Shown: positions 33,016 through 42,754 of the stretch, one piece after another
Layout of the letters: each line of letters opens with the position of its first letter
Position numbering within the stretch: position 1 is the first letter of the stretch
Assembly: GCA_026416665.1 (NCBI GenBank)
Contig: JAOAET010000046.1
Span: forward strand, 1 to 61,472
Length of the DNA: 61,472 bases
Reading direction: 5' to 3'
Source of the DNA: Candidatus Omnitrophota bacterium
Lineage (GTDB): Bacteria; Omnitrophota; Gorgyraeia; Gygaellales; Profunditerraquicolaceae
Made by a program: the position numbers and the translations under genes
Notes under the pieces: model-generated
What the model was told of the DNA's origin: nothing
The model's database searches: none
Seen by the model: the letters and a program-made list of their open reading frames with translations, nothing else

Positions 33016-34100
33016 AAAAAATTTTGGTAGAGTTAGGAAAGCGGTCTTATTATGTATATGTAGGGGAACATCTTTTAAGTAAGCTTGGAGTTCTAATAAA
33101 ACCATTAAAATTAGCAGAGGCGGCTTTCATTATTAGTAATCTGCGCTTAAAACAACACTTTGGCAATATTTTAGAAAAATCATTGTCTCAGTCAGGTAGA
33201 TATTTCAGATGGAAAATTATTCCAGATACTGAAAAAAGTAAATCTTTGTTTGAAGTTGCTAGGATTCTTGATAGTTTAAATAAGTTTCAGAAAAAACGAA
33301 GCGTTTTTATTATTGCATTAGGAGGAGGGGTTGTTGGAGATGTGGCGGGGTTTGTTGCCTCTATATTTCGGCGGGGAGTAGCCTATATTCAAGTACCGAC
33401 TACCCTTCTTGCTCAGGTTGATTCAAGTATCGGAGGTAAAACAGCAGTAGATTTACCTGATGCGAAAAACATAGTAGGCACTTTTTATCAACCACGTTTG
33501 GTTGTTTCCTCTATTGATACACTTTATTCTTTAGACAGGCGGCAATTATCTTCTGGTTTGGCTGAGGTAATTAAATACGCAATTATAGAAGGTAACAATT
33601 TTTTCGAATACTTAGAAAAAAATGTTGACTTGATAATGCAGAAGAAACCGAATGTCTTAGAATATATAGTAAGCCATTGTGCTGCTATTAAAGCAAGAAT
33701 TGTTTCTTGTGATGAAAAAGAAGAATATTCTATAAGGACAGTTCTTAATTTTGGACATACTATAGGTCATGCTATAGAGGCAGCAGCGGGTTTTAGTAGA
33801 TACACCCATGGCGAAGCTATTGCTTTGGGTATGTTAGTTGCTTGTGGTATAAGTCAACATTTGGGTCTAGTAAGACAGCAGGTATGTCAACGTATAGAAG
33901 CACTTATTGCTCGATACGGTTTACCAACTTATATTAAAGAAGTCTCTCTTAGAGAAATTCTTCGGGTACATTATTATGATAAGAAATTTAAAGGTAAAAT
34001 GAATACTTTTGTTCTACTCAGAGATGTTGGTAAGGTCTCACTTTATCATAATGTGCCAATTGAGATAATTAAAGAGGCTATAAAAAAGAGGATGGAATAA
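33012..34100 (+). CDS. aroB: 3-dehydroquinate synthase
   Basis: NAD- and zinc-dependent enzyme of the shikimate pathway. Visible motifs: ALGGGVVGDVAGFVAS, VPTTLLAQVDSSIGGKTAVD, KNIVGTFYQP, SGLAEVIKYAII, LNFGHTIGHAIEA and THGEAIALGM, including the zinc ligands Glu and two His. The start at 33012 is chosen for the ATGA overlap with the M50 gene and because MKKILVELG aligns with AroB starts; the longer frame from 32970 lies inside the upstream gene. Confidence 0.95.
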   Translation: MKKILVELGKRSYYVYVGEHLLSKLGVLIKPLKLAEAAFIISNLRLKQHFGNILEKSLSQSGRYFRWKIIPDTEKSKSLFEVARILDSLNKFQKKRSVFIIALGGGVVGDVAGFVASIFRRGVAYIQVPTTLLAQVDSSIGGKTAVDLPDAKNIVGTFYQPRLVVSSIDTLYSLDRRQLSSGLAEVIKYAIIEGNNFFEYLEKNVDLIMQKKPNVLEYIVSHCAAIKARIVSCDEKEEYSIRTVLNFGHTIGHAIEAAAGFSRYTHGEAIALGMLVACGISQHLGLVRQQVCQRIEALIARYGLPTYIKEVSLREILRVHYYDKKFKGKMNTFVLLRDVGKVSLYHNVPIEIIKEAIKKRME

Positions 34101-34103
34101 CAA

Positions 34104-34664
34104 CTATTTTGTGCCACGAACAGTTAAACGTAAAAGTTTTCCCTCTACAGTTAACTCAACTGCCTCAGGGGTTATTTTAGTAACAGTTGCCTCACCGATA
34201 CGGTTGCCTTCTTCTAAGATACGGTCATTAATTATACAGTATCCTTTATTTGCTTGGAAATAAATTCCCGTGAGAACATAAGAATTCGTAGCAGGCAAGC
34301 TACTTTTTTTTATTGCCACTAACGGTTTAGGTTCATCGAGTTTATTTGTTTGTGTTTGTTTGTCATCTACCACAGCAATAATCGTTGGCAATAGAGTTTT
34401 ATTACTCTTCTGTTTGTGCGTAGCTTTGGGAATGAAAAAATCATAGGTATACTTGGCAACAATCACGCCCAGACAGAAAATAAGTCCATACACTACAAAT
34501 ACTTTTAAATTTGAAATAGTTTTTTTGTTATTTTGTTTTTTTTCTTTTTGGAGTTGCTCTGCGCCAGAAGAGCCAGGTTTTAGGTTAGCATACTCAGATA
34601 GCGCAGGTCTATCTTCAGGAAGACCGTTATTTTTTAAGTTTTGGAGGTCTTTTTCGTGATTCAT
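34104..34664 (-). CDS. GspB-like bitopic membrane protein
   Basis: This is the only - strand gene. A charged cytoplasmic N-terminus (about 50 residues) leads to one membrane helix (about 53-75) and a periplasmic linker, then a small C-terminal domain: VLTGIYFQANKGYCIINDRILEEGNRIGEATVTKITPEAVELTVEGK. That domain resembles the C-terminal region of GspB/PilP-type proteins of type II secretion and pilus assembly. Identification rests on this pattern only. It converges on aroB with a 3-base gap and is divergent from guaB3. A function with the pilus proteins at 1-3179 is possible. Confidence 0.6.
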   Translation of the reverse strand: MNHEKDLQNLKNNGLPEDRPALSEYANLKPGSSGAEQLQKEKKQNNKKTISNLKVFVVYGLIFCLGVIVAKYTYDFFIPKATHKQKSNKTLLPTIIAVVDDKQTQTNKLDEPKPLVAIKKSSLPATNSYVLTGIYFQANKGYCIINDRILEEGNRIGEATVTKITPEAVELTVEGKLLRLTVRGTK

Positions 34665-34767
34665 AGTTTTAATTTTAACTAAAAAACCATAGTTTGTAAA
34701 GAAAATCTTTTTTATTTTACTAGGTTGTCTTTTATAAGAAAAATTAGTTTATTTTAAGAAATAATCA

Positions 34768-34796
34768 TTGACAATTCAAAATTATTGCGATAAAAT
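34768..34796 (+). promoter_or_regulatory. Sigma70-type promoter of guaB3-guaA
   Basis: A perfect TTGACA at 34768-34773 and TAAAAT at 34791-34796 are separated by exactly 17 bases. A leader of roughly 70 bases precedes the ATG at 34875, which has AAGGAGAGG upstream. No hairpin terminator or guanine riboswitch-like element is seen in this leader. Confidence 0.75.
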
Positions 34797-34874
34797 TTTG
34801 TTTTAAACAAAATAAAATCTATAGAAAAGATCATAACTTGCTTATTTTCAATAAGTTAAAAATAAGGAGAGGTT

Positions 34875-36035
34875 ATGGCGGAGTGGATTGGAAAGGACCG
34901 AAGAGCACGTAGATGTTATGGTTTTGATGAAGTGGCTTTGGTGCCAGGAGAAAAGACAATTAATCCCAACGAGGTAGATACAAGTTTTTCTATTGGAAAG
35001 ATGAAATTTAATGTCCCTATCTTGGCAGCAGCTATGGATGGGGTAGTTGATGTGCGTTTTGCTGTGGAGATGTCACGTTTAGGGGGTATTGCGGTGTTAA
35101 ACCTTGATGGAATTCAGACACGTTATGATAATCCTGATGAAGTTCTTGATCGCATTGCCAAGGCTTCGGCTCAGGAGGCAACCGCACTTATTCAAGAGGT
35201 TTATCGGCATCCGATAAAAGAGAAACTTATTGGAAAGAGAGTAGAAGAAATCAAGCGCAAGAAAGCAGTAGCAGTGGTTAGTTGTATTCCTGCTCATGCA
35301 GAACGTTTTTCCCAAATAGCGGTAGCCCATGGGGCAGATATATTTGTAGTTCAGTCCACTGTTACCACCCCCAAACATATTTCTAGCGAATATAAGAGTC
35401 TTGACCTTTATAGATTTTGTGCAAAAACAAAAATTCCTGTAATCATTGGTAACTGTGTAACGTATGAAACCACATTAGAATTGATGGCTACTGACGCTGC
35501 TGCCTTGCTTATTGGGGTAGGCCCGGGAGCTGCTTGTACTACTCGTGGGGTGTTGGGTATTGGGGTTCCGCAGGTAACTGCAACTATAGACGCTGCTGCG
35601 GCAAGAGATTTTCATTATAAGCGCACTGGAAAATATGTGCCAATTATTACCGATGGTGGAATGAATAGAGGCGGTGATATTTGTAAGGCATTTGCCGCAG
35701 GTGCAGATGCAGTAATGATTGGTTCTAGTTTTGCGCGGGCAAAAGAGGCCCCTGGAAGAGGGTATCACTGGGGAATGGCTACTTCTAATGTTAATTTGCC
35801 ACGTGGGACAAGGATTTATGTAGGTACCACTGGCACCCTTAAAGAGATATTGTTTGGTCCTGCGAAAGTGGATGACGGTTCACAGAATCTAATGGGTGCT
35901 TTAAAAACTTCTATGGGTTCCTTAGGGGCGGCTAATATCAAAGAAATGCACACAGTAGAAATAATTATTGCTCCTTCTATTCAGACAGAGGGCAAAATAT
36001 TTCAGGTTGATCAACGGGTAGGTATGGGTAAATGA
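34875..36035 (+). CDS. guaB3: IMP dehydrogenase-related protein, GuaB3 type
   Basis: The 386-residue TIM barrel lacks the CBS pair found in standard IMP dehydrogenase. The active-site loop GPGAACTTRGVLGIGVPQ with Cys221 and the IITDGGMNRGGDICKAFAAGADAVMIG phosphate-binding region are present. The order of motifs (WIGKDRRARRCYGFDEVALVPG at the start, RDFHYKRTGKYVPIITDGG) matches the GuaB3 subfamily known from actinobacteria and cyanobacteria. It overlaps guaA by 4 bases, which implies it supplies XMP to GuaA; that is inference, since GuaB3 activity differs between organisms. Confidence 0.85.
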   Translation: MAEWIGKDRRARRCYGFDEVALVPGEKTINPNEVDTSFSIGKMKFNVPILAAAMDGVVDVRFAVEMSRLGGIAVLNLDGIQTRYDNPDEVLDRIAKASAQEATALIQEVYRHPIKEKLIGKRVEEIKRKKAVAVVSCIPAHAERFSQIAVAHGADIFVVQSTVTTPKHISSEYKSLDLYRFCAKTKIPVIIGNCVTYETTLELMATDAAALLIGVGPGAACTTRGVLGIGVPQVTATIDAAAARDFHYKRTGKYVPIITDGGMNRGGDICKAFAAGADAVMIGSSFARAKEAPGRGYHWGMATSNVNLPRGTRIYVGTTGTLKEILFGPAKVDDGSQNLMGALKTSMGSLGAANIKEMHTVEIIIAPSIQTEGKIFQVDQRVGMGK

Positions 36036-37573
36036 AGAAAGAAATAGTTTTAATATTAGATTTTGGTTCCCAATATACACAACTAATTGCTCGAAGAGTT
36101 CGTGAGCAGAGAGTTTTCTCGCGTATTATTCCCTATAATACATCAGCCAGTCAGATTCAACAGTTGAATCCTAAAGGGATTATTCTTTCCGGTGGCCCGC
36201 GTTCTACCACAGACATAAAACCACTTTTGCCTGATAAGAAAATATTTTCTTTAGGCGTACCTATTTTAGGAATTTGTTATGGAATGCAGGTAATTGCCAC
36301 AATGTTCGGTGGAAAAGTCAAGCAGGGCTGTGACCGTGAATTCGGTAAGACAGAACTTTTTATTGATGATAACCGAGACCTTTTTTCTAATATGCCTATG
36401 AATTTTACCTGTTGGGCAAGCCACAGCGATTGTATAGTTAAGTTACCACCTGATTTTGTGCGTAGCGCTCATACTCTAAATATACCTTTTGCTGCTATTA
36501 CTAATCGCAAGAAAAAAATTTACGCAGTCCAATTTCACCCAGAGGTAACTCATACAGAAAAGGGAGCACAGATAATTAGTAACTTTCTTTTTAGAATCTG
36601 TGGATGTTCTGGACAATGGACAATGCGTTCTTTCATCAAAGAAAGCGTGGAAGAAATTAAAAAGACAGTAGAGAATAGTAAAGTAGTCATGGGGCTTTCT
36701 GGCGGTGTAGACTCTTCGGTAGCAGCGGTTTTAATTCACAAAGCAATTGGGAAAAATCTACGTTGTATTTTCATTGACAATGGTCTTTTACGTAAAGATG
36801 AGCCTGCTCAGATAAAAAAAGTTTTTAAGAGTGGTTTTCATCTTAATCTTAGTTACGTTGATGCCTCGGAAAGTTTTATTAAACTTCTTAAAGGGATAAC
36901 CGATCCTGAAGAAAAAAGGAAGATTATTGGTCATCAGTTTATTAAGGTTTTCGAAGAAGAGGCAGCAAAGATAAAGGGTGTAAAATTCCTAGGGCAAGGA
37001 ACTCTTTATCCAGATGTAATAGAGTCTGTATCTCCATCTGGTGCACCTTCAAGTAAAATAAAAAGTCATCATAATGTAGGGGGCTTACCAGAAAAGATGA
37101 AGCTTAAGCTTCTTGAGCCTTTGCGGGAACTCTTTAAAGATGAAGTTCGTCAGCTGGGTAGAGAATTAGGGTTACCTGATAGTATTATTTATCGTCAACC
37201 TTTCCCAGGACCGGGACTTGCAGTTCGTATTATTGGAGAGGTTACTCCACAACGGTTGAATCTTTTACGCGAGGCAGATAGTCGGCTTTTAGATGAGATT
37301 AAAAAGGCAAACCTCTACCACCAGGTTTGGCAGTCTTTTGCAGTTTTGCTTCCGATTAAAACAGTAGGGGTAATGGGTGATGAACGAACTTATGAACATG
37401 TGGTAGCAATTCGCTGTGTTTCCTCTCAGGATGGAATGACTGCGGACTGGGTACATCTGCCTTATGAATTGTTAGAGAGAATTGCAAGCCGTATTATTAA
37501 TGAAGTTAAAGGAATAAACCGCGTTGTTTATGATATAACCTCCAAGCCTCCTGCAACTATTGAGTGGGAATAG
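36032..37573 (+). CDS. guaA: GMP synthase (glutamine-hydrolysing)
   Basis: Class I glutamine amidotransferase domain: ILDFGSQYTQLIARRVRE, GICYGMQVIA (catalytic Cys near 84), and FHPEVTHTEKG (His and Glu near 168-170). Next comes the ATP pyrophosphatase domain with the PP-loop MGLSGGVDSSVAA near 220, and the C-terminal dimerisation domain ending DITSKPPATIEWE. Length (513) is typical. It aminates XMP to GMP. It is coupled to guaB3 by an ATGA overlap. Confidence 0.97.
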   Translation: MKKEIVLILDFGSQYTQLIARRVREQRVFSRIIPYNTSASQIQQLNPKGIILSGGPRSTTDIKPLLPDKKIFSLGVPILGICYGMQVIATMFGGKVKQGCDREFGKTELFIDDNRDLFSNMPMNFTCWASHSDCIVKLPPDFVRSAHTLNIPFAAITNRKKKIYAVQFHPEVTHTEKGAQIISNFLFRICGCSGQWTMRSFIKESVEEIKKTVENSKVVMGLSGGVDSSVAAVLIHKAIGKNLRCIFIDNGLLRKDEPAQIKKVFKSGFHLNLSYVDASESFIKLLKGITDPEEKRKIIGHQFIKVFEEEAAKIKGVKFLGQGTLYPDVIESVSPSGAPSSKIKSHHNVGGLPEKMKLKLLEPLRELFKDEVRQLGRELGLPDSIIYRQPFPGPGLAVRIIGEVTPQRLNLLREADSRLLDEIKKANLYHQVWQSFAVLLPIKTVGVMGDERTYEHVVAIRCVSSQDGMTADWVHLPYELLERIASRIINEVKGINRVVYDITSKPPATIEWE

Positions 37574-37610
37574 TTTTTATCTTCTTTAAAACAATTCTGT
37601 TTTACCAAAA

Positions 37611-40600
37611 ATGCCTCATGCTGATTTTATTCATCTGCATGTTCATACCCAATATAGTCTCCTAGATGGTGCCTGTCGGATACCTCAGCTTTTACATCTA
37701 GCCCAGCAGTATAAGATGGATTGTCTTGCTATTACCGACCATGGAAATATGTTTGGGGCAATTGATTTCTATATTTCCGCACAGAAGGCAGGCATTAAAC
37801 CTATTATCGGAAGCGAAGTTTATGTTGCTGTTAATAGCCGTTTTGAAAAGAACGCAAATCAGGCAGAAGAAACATCGCATCATTTAGTTTTACTTGCTAA
37901 AGATGAAATAGGTTATCATAATTTGATGAAACTTATTTCTCTGTCTTATTTAGAAGGATTTTATTATCGTCCACGTATTGATAAAGAATTACTACAGCAA
38001 TATCATCAGGGATTAATTGCCCTAAGTGCTTGTTTGAAAGGGCAGATAAACCGTCTTCTGTTAGCTGGGCGTTTTAATGAGGCTTTAAAAGTTGCTGATG
38101 ATTATCGAATGATTATGGGGCAAGAGAATTTTTATTTGGAATTACAGGACAACAGTATCGCCGAACAGCGTAAGGTTAATCGTGAATTGTTAAGAATTTC
38201 TAAAGAGCTAAAGATAAATTGTGTCGCTACTAATGATGTGCATTATGTAAACAGAGAAGATTGGCGTGCTCATGAAGCTTTATTGTGTATTCAGACACAG
38301 ACTACTTTACAAGATGAGAATAGGATGCGGCTTTCCACAGACCAGTTTTATTTTAAGTCCCCCCAAGAGATGAAGGCTTTATTCTCTGAAGTACCTCAGG
38401 CTATACACAACACTTTAGAAATTGCCTCACGGTGTAATCTTGAGCTTGATTTTAACACTGTTCATCTGCCACGATATGAACCGCCTGAAGGTAAAACGAA
38501 GGAAGAGTATTTACGGCAACTATGTGAGGAAGGGCTAAAGAAACGTTACCAACATGTAACAGCAGAAATACGTAGTCGCCTAGAGCAGGAACTTTCCACT
38601 ATTCAGAAAATGGGCTTTACCAGCTATTTCCTTATTGTCTGGGATTTTATTCACTTCGCTAAAGAAAATCATATTCCTGTTGGACCAGGAAGAGGCTCAG
38701 CAGCAGGAAGTTTGGTTAGCTATCTTCTGGGAATTACTGATATTGACCCTTTGAAATACCATCTTTTATTTGAGCGATTTTTAAACCCTGACCGAGTTAG
38801 CCTTCCAGATATTGATATTGATTTTTGTTATGAACGTAGGCAAGAGGTAATTGATTATGTGACAAAGAAATATGGTCGAAGTAACGTTGCACAGATTATT
38901 ACTTTTGGGACGATGCAAGCAAGAGCAGTGGTGCGCGATGTCGGTAGAGTAATGGGTTTAGAATATGCAGAGGTAGATCATATTGCCAAGCTTATTCCTC
39001 CGCCAGATCCTACTAATCCTGATTATGGTTTAAAAGAGGCCTTAATTAACGAACCAGAATTAAAGTCACTCTATCAGAATGACCCACAGGTAAAAACATT
39101 GATTGATACTGCTCTGTCTTTAGAAGGTTTAAATCGTCACGCTTCAGTGCATGCAGCAGGAGTAGTTATTGCTGACAAACCATTGGATAATTATTTACCT
39201 TTGTACAAAACTCAGGATGGGCAAATCACAACTGGTTATGAAATGGGGGCCCTTGAAAAGATAGGTCTATTAAAAGTAGATTTCTTAGGATTACGAACCT
39301 TAACAGTGATTGAACAAACCCTTAAGTTAATACAAAAAACTCGTAATATCAATTTGGATATTAATACCATTGCTTTAGATGATACGGCTACTTACCGTTT
39401 ACTTTCTCAAGGGCAGACTGCTGGTGTATTTCAGTTAGAAAGTTCAGGGATGCGCGAACTTTTACGTAAGAGTCAACCGAGTTGTTTTGAGGACTTGATC
39501 GCCTTACTTGCATTATACCGTCCTGGTCCAATGGGCTCAGGTATGTTAGATGATTTTATTCGGAGAAAGAACAAACAGGTACCAATAAAATATGACCACC
39601 CTGCACTTGAACCAATTCTCAAAGATACTTATGGGATTATGGTATATCAAGAGCAGATTATGCAGGTTGCTTCAACTTTAGCTGGTTTTACTTTAGCTCA
39701 GGCGGACCTTTTAAGGCGCGCTATAGCTAAGAAAATACCTGAGGTTATGGAACAACAGCGAAAGGAATTTATTAGTGGTTGTATAAAAAATCGTATATCA
39801 GAAAAAACTGCTAACAAGATATTCGACCAAATTGTTTTCTTTTCTGGATACGGTTTTAATCGTAGCCACAGTGCTGCGTACGCTGTTATTTCCTACCGAA
39901 CGGCGTATTTAAAGGCAAATTACCCTATAGAGTTTATGACGGCGTTATTAAGTTCTGAACGTGATAATACCGATAAAATTGTGGAATATGTAAACGAGTG
40001 TCAGAGAATGGGTATTGAGATTTTACCTCCTAGTATTAATGAAAGTGAAGACTTATTTTCAGTAGAAAACCTTTCCAATAAACAAATTCGTTTTGGTTTA
40101 TTAGCAATTAAAAACGTTGGGCGTGCGGCGGTGGAGACCTTACTTACATCAAGACGAGAAAAAGGGAAATTCAAAAGTCTTGAAGATATCTGTCAAAGAG
40201 TGGACTTGCGTCAGATGAATAGGAAGGTCTTGGAGAGTCTGATTAAATGTGGAGCACTTGATTGTTTCAAGAAACCACGTGCACAGATGTTTGCTCAACT
40301 TGATAGTATAATAGAGGCAGCGTCACGTTATGCAAGAGATAAGGCAAGAGGGCAGTTGTCTTTGTTTGATACAGTAGAAAGTAGTTTGATGCCAACATCA
40401 AAACAACCAACTATTAAAGAGTGGCCAGAACCACAGCTTCTTTCTTTTGAGAAGGAACTGCTGGGTTTTTACATTAGCGGTCATCCCCTTTCAAGATATG
40501 CGGGTTATCTTAAACGTTTTTCGACGGTTCAGACTGGTTTGTTAGCCCAGCTAGAAGATGGTGCTCCAGTAAAAATAGTGGGGCTTATCACTAAGATAAA

Positions 40601-41057
40601 AGTTACTCTGACTCGTAAAAGGCAGGAAAAAATGGCGATTATTATTTTAGAAGATTTGCATGGTGTTGTAGAAGTAATTGTCTTTCCTGCTGTCTATTCA
40701 AAAATAAGCCGTCTACTTATACAGGGGACAGTAGTTATGGTTAAGGGCAAAGTTAATTTAAGAGAGAATACCCCAAAGGTTATTTGTGATGATATTTTAA
40801 GTTTTGATGATGTTTATAAACAAGTCAGCTCAGTGCGTATTGATTTAACAGGAATAAAAGGGAATTTATTTGAGTCATTGAAGGAGATTCTACTTTCTTC
40901 TCAGGGTCAGACGCCAGTATATCTTAATCTTACTACTGCTGAGAAGTCAAAATTGCAGTTAATAGTTGGACAAGAATTTTTTGTCCAGCCCAATGAGCAG
41001 TTAATTACAAATATTGAGAATCTTATCGGTCAAGATAGGGTAGTGTTAACGATGTAA
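37611..41057 (+). CDS. dnaE: DNA polymerase III alpha subunit
   Basis: The replicative polymerase, 1148 residues. The N-terminal PHP domain starts HLHVHTQYSLLDGA. The polymerase core has VGPGRGSAAGSLVSYLLGITDIDPL and PDIDIDFCYERR with catalytic Asp residues, followed by ALYRPGPMGSGM. Towards the C-terminus come helix-hairpin-helix segments and an OB domain (VKIVGLITKIKVTLTRKRQEKMAIIILED). It is the DnaE1 type. It has no obvious promoter of its own and starts 37 bases after guaA. Confidence 0.97.
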   Translation: MPHADFIHLHVHTQYSLLDGACRIPQLLHLAQQYKMDCLAITDHGNMFGAIDFYISAQKAGIKPIIGSEVYVAVNSRFEKNANQAEETSHHLVLLAKDEIGYHNLMKLISLSYLEGFYYRPRIDKELLQQYHQGLIALSACLKGQINRLLLAGRFNEALKVADDYRMIMGQENFYLELQDNSIAEQRKVNRELLRISKELKINCVATNDVHYVNREDWRAHEALLCIQTQTTLQDENRMRLSTDQFYFKSPQEMKALFSEVPQAIHNTLEIASRCNLELDFNTVHLPRYEPPEGKTKEEYLRQLCEEGLKKRYQHVTAEIRSRLEQELSTIQKMGFTSYFLIVWDFIHFAKENHIPVGPGRGSAAGSLVSYLLGITDIDPLKYHLLFERFLNPDRVSLPDIDIDFCYERRQEVIDYVTKKYGRSNVAQIITFGTMQARAVVRDVGRVMGLEYAEVDHIAKLIPPPDPTNPDYGLKEALINEPELKSLYQNDPQVKTLIDTALSLEGLNRHASVHAAGVVIADKPLDNYLPLYKTQDGQITTGYEMGALEKIGLLKVDFLGLRTLTVIEQTLKLIQKTRNINLDINTIALDDTATYRLLSQGQTAGVFQLESSGMRELLRKSQPSCFEDLIALLALYRPGPMGSGMLDDFIRRKNKQVPIKYDHPALEPILKDTYGIMVYQEQIMQVASTLAGFTLAQADLLRRAIAKKIPEVMEQQRKEFISGCIKNRISEKTANKIFDQIVFFSGYGFNRSHSAAYAVISYRTAYLKANYPIEFMTALLSSERDNTDKIVEYVNECQRMGIEILPPSINESEDLFSVENLSNKQIRFGLLAIKNVGRAAVETLLTSRREKGKFKSLEDICQRVDLRQMNRKVLESLIKCGALDCFKKPRAQMFAQLDSIIEAASRYARDKARGQLSLFDTVESSLMPTSKQPTIKEWPEPQLLSFEKELLGFYISGHPLSRYAGYLKRFSTVQTGLLAQLEDGAPVKIVGLITKIKVTLTRKRQEKMAIIILEDLHGVVEVIVFPAVYSKISRLLIQGTVVMVKGKVNLRENTPKVICDDILSFDDVYKQVSSVRIDLTGIKGNLFESLKEILLSSQGQTPVYLNLTTAEKSKLQLIVGQEFFVQPNEQLITNIENLIGQDRVVLTM

Positions 41058-41069
41058 AACAATTTTTAG

Positions 41070-41098
41070 TTGACCGAATAAATAATTTATGTTATATT
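41070..41098 (+). promoter_or_regulatory. Sigma70-type promoter of the HU-like gene
   Basis: TTGACC at 41070-41075 and TATATT at 41093-41098 are spaced by 17 bases. The ATG at 41166 follows a CGGAGGA ribosome-binding site. A dedicated promoter fits an abundant nucleoid protein. Confidence 0.7.
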
Positions 41099-41165
41099 TA
41101 TAAAAAATGTAACTTTTTGAAAACCTTATAGTTGCAAACAGAGATGATTAACCACGGAGGAACTT

Positions 41166-41438
41166 ATGACCAAAAAAGATATTATTTTAAAGGTTGCTGA
41201 TGAAACCAAACTAAAACAGACCGATGTAAAAAAAGTAGTTCAAAAAACTTTTGATTATATGATAGAGGCCCTTGTCAGGGGTGAAAAAATTGAGTTACGC
41301 AACTTTGGTGTTTTCAAAATAAAGGAACGTAAGAGTCGAACAGGTAGAAATCCTCGTACTGGTCAAGTTGTTCCCGTTCCTCCCCGGAAAGTAGTCATCT
41401 TTAAGCCTGGTCTGGAAATGAAACAAAAAATAAAATAA
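41166..41438 (+). CDS. HU/IHF family DNA-binding protein
   Basis: The 90-residue protein has the full HU fold: two N-terminal helices (TKKDIILKVADETKLKQTDVKKVVQKTFDYM), IELRNFGVFKIKERKSRTGRNPRTG and the DNA-binding arm QVVPVPPRKVVIFKPG. The arm Pro residue is present (NPRTGQ). It bends and compacts DNA. HU versus IHF subunit cannot be decided. Confidence 0.95.
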   Translation: MTKKDIILKVADETKLKQTDVKKVVQKTFDYMIEALVRGEKIELRNFGVFKIKERKSRTGRNPRTGQVVPVPPRKVVIFKPGLEMKQKIK

Positions 41439-41468
41439 CCCACTAAAATTACACTATAAAAGAGTTAT

Positions 41469-42749
41469 ATGTTTAAGAAAATTGCTGGCACCAAAGATAT
41501 CCTGCCCGAGGAAGTAGGGTTATGGCAGCAGATAGAGGGTGTCAGTCGCAGAATTTTCTCTCTCTATAATTTTAAAGAAATCAGGACTCCAATCATTGAA
41601 GAGAAAAATCTCTTTTTTCGTTCTTTAGGAGATACTACAGAGATTGTTCAGAAACAGATGTTTGAGATTTGCCATGGAGAAGACCATTATTGTCTAAGGC
41701 CAGAGGCAACCGCTTCTGTGGTAAGGGCGTATCTGGAGAATAATCTTGACAAACAAATCGGTTTTATCAAATTATTTTACATTGGACCAATGTTTCGTGC
41801 TGAACGGCCACAGAAAGGGAGACTGCGTCAATTTCACCATATTGGAGTAGAGGCAATAGGTAGTTTAGAACCTGAGATTGATATTGAAATTATTTGTCTT
41901 GCTAACAGTCTACTTAAGGCGTATGGTATTGATGGTTTTAGACTGGAAATAAATAGTTTAGGTTGCTTTGAAGATAAAAAAAAGTTTGTTGAGGTTTTAA
42001 GGGAAAAGTTAAAACCTTCTTTGTCAGAATTATGTTCAGAATGTCAGATCCGTTATCAGCGAAATATCTTGCGAATACTAGATTGTAAACAGGATTCTTG
42101 TAAACAGCTTCTTAAAGATATTCCAGCGGGGACAGATTTTCTCTGTAGTTTTTGTAAGACCCATTTTCAAACAGTTATAAGTGGGCTTAAGGCACAACAG
42201 ATACCTTATTTTCTTTCTAAGTTTCTTGTGCGCGGACTGGACTATTATAATCGGACTGTCTTTGAGTTTAAACATCCTGATTTAGGTCCTCAACAGGATG
42301 CCCTCGGGGCAGGAGGTAGGTATGATTCTTTGGTAAAACAGTTGGGAGGAGAAGAAACTGGAGCAGTTGGTTTTGCTCTTGGGATAGAACGTCTGTTGCT
42401 TGTCTTAAATAAAAAAAACTGGATACCTCAAAAGATACCTTTGGTTTATCTGATTTGTTTAGGAGAAAATGCACGAAAACATGGAATTAATTTACTTGCA
42501 AAATTGAGAGAAAATGGAATTACAGCAGATACAGATTTTGAACATCGCTCTTTAAAGGGTGCTTTGCGTAAGGCAAATGATTTTTCTGCTAGATACGTTC
42601 TCATCTTAGGAGACGATGAGCTAAAAACCAACACTATTACTTTAAAAGATATGAGAGATGGTAACCAACAGAAGGTTTTACTATCTGAGATAGTACAGGT
42701 AATAAAGAGGCTTTTTGATAGTGAAAACAACAATAAAACAAAGGATTAA
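41469..42749 (+). CDS. hisS: Histidyl-tRNA synthetase
   Basis: Class II synthetase of 426 residues: motif 1 region (FKEIRTPIIEEKNLFFRSLG), motif 2 (MFRAERPQKGRLRQFHHIGVEAIG), the histidine-binding LVRGLDYYNRTVFEFKH and motif 3 (GAVGFALGIERLLLVL), then the C-terminal anticodon-binding domain. A bacterial-type insertion domain with several cysteines (CSECQIRYQ, CKQDSCKQ, CSFCKTHF) lies at about 185-240, so this copy may bind zinc. It charges tRNA-His. It precedes aspS by 5 bases. Confidence 0.96.
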   Translation: MFKKIAGTKDILPEEVGLWQQIEGVSRRIFSLYNFKEIRTPIIEEKNLFFRSLGDTTEIVQKQMFEICHGEDHYCLRPEATASVVRAYLENNLDKQIGFIKLFYIGPMFRAERPQKGRLRQFHHIGVEAIGSLEPEIDIEIICLANSLLKAYGIDGFRLEINSLGCFEDKKKFVEVLREKLKPSLSELCSECQIRYQRNILRILDCKQDSCKQLLKDIPAGTDFLCSFCKTHFQTVISGLKAQQIPYFLSKFLVRGLDYYNRTVFEFKHPDLGPQQDALGAGGRYDSLVKQLGGEETGAVGFALGIERLLLVLNKKNWIPQKIPLVYLICLGENARKHGINLLAKLRENGITADTDFEHRSLKGALRKANDFSARYVLILGDDELKTNTITLKDMRDGNQQKVLLSEIVQVIKRLFDSENNNKTKD

Positions 42750-42754
42750 CAAAT

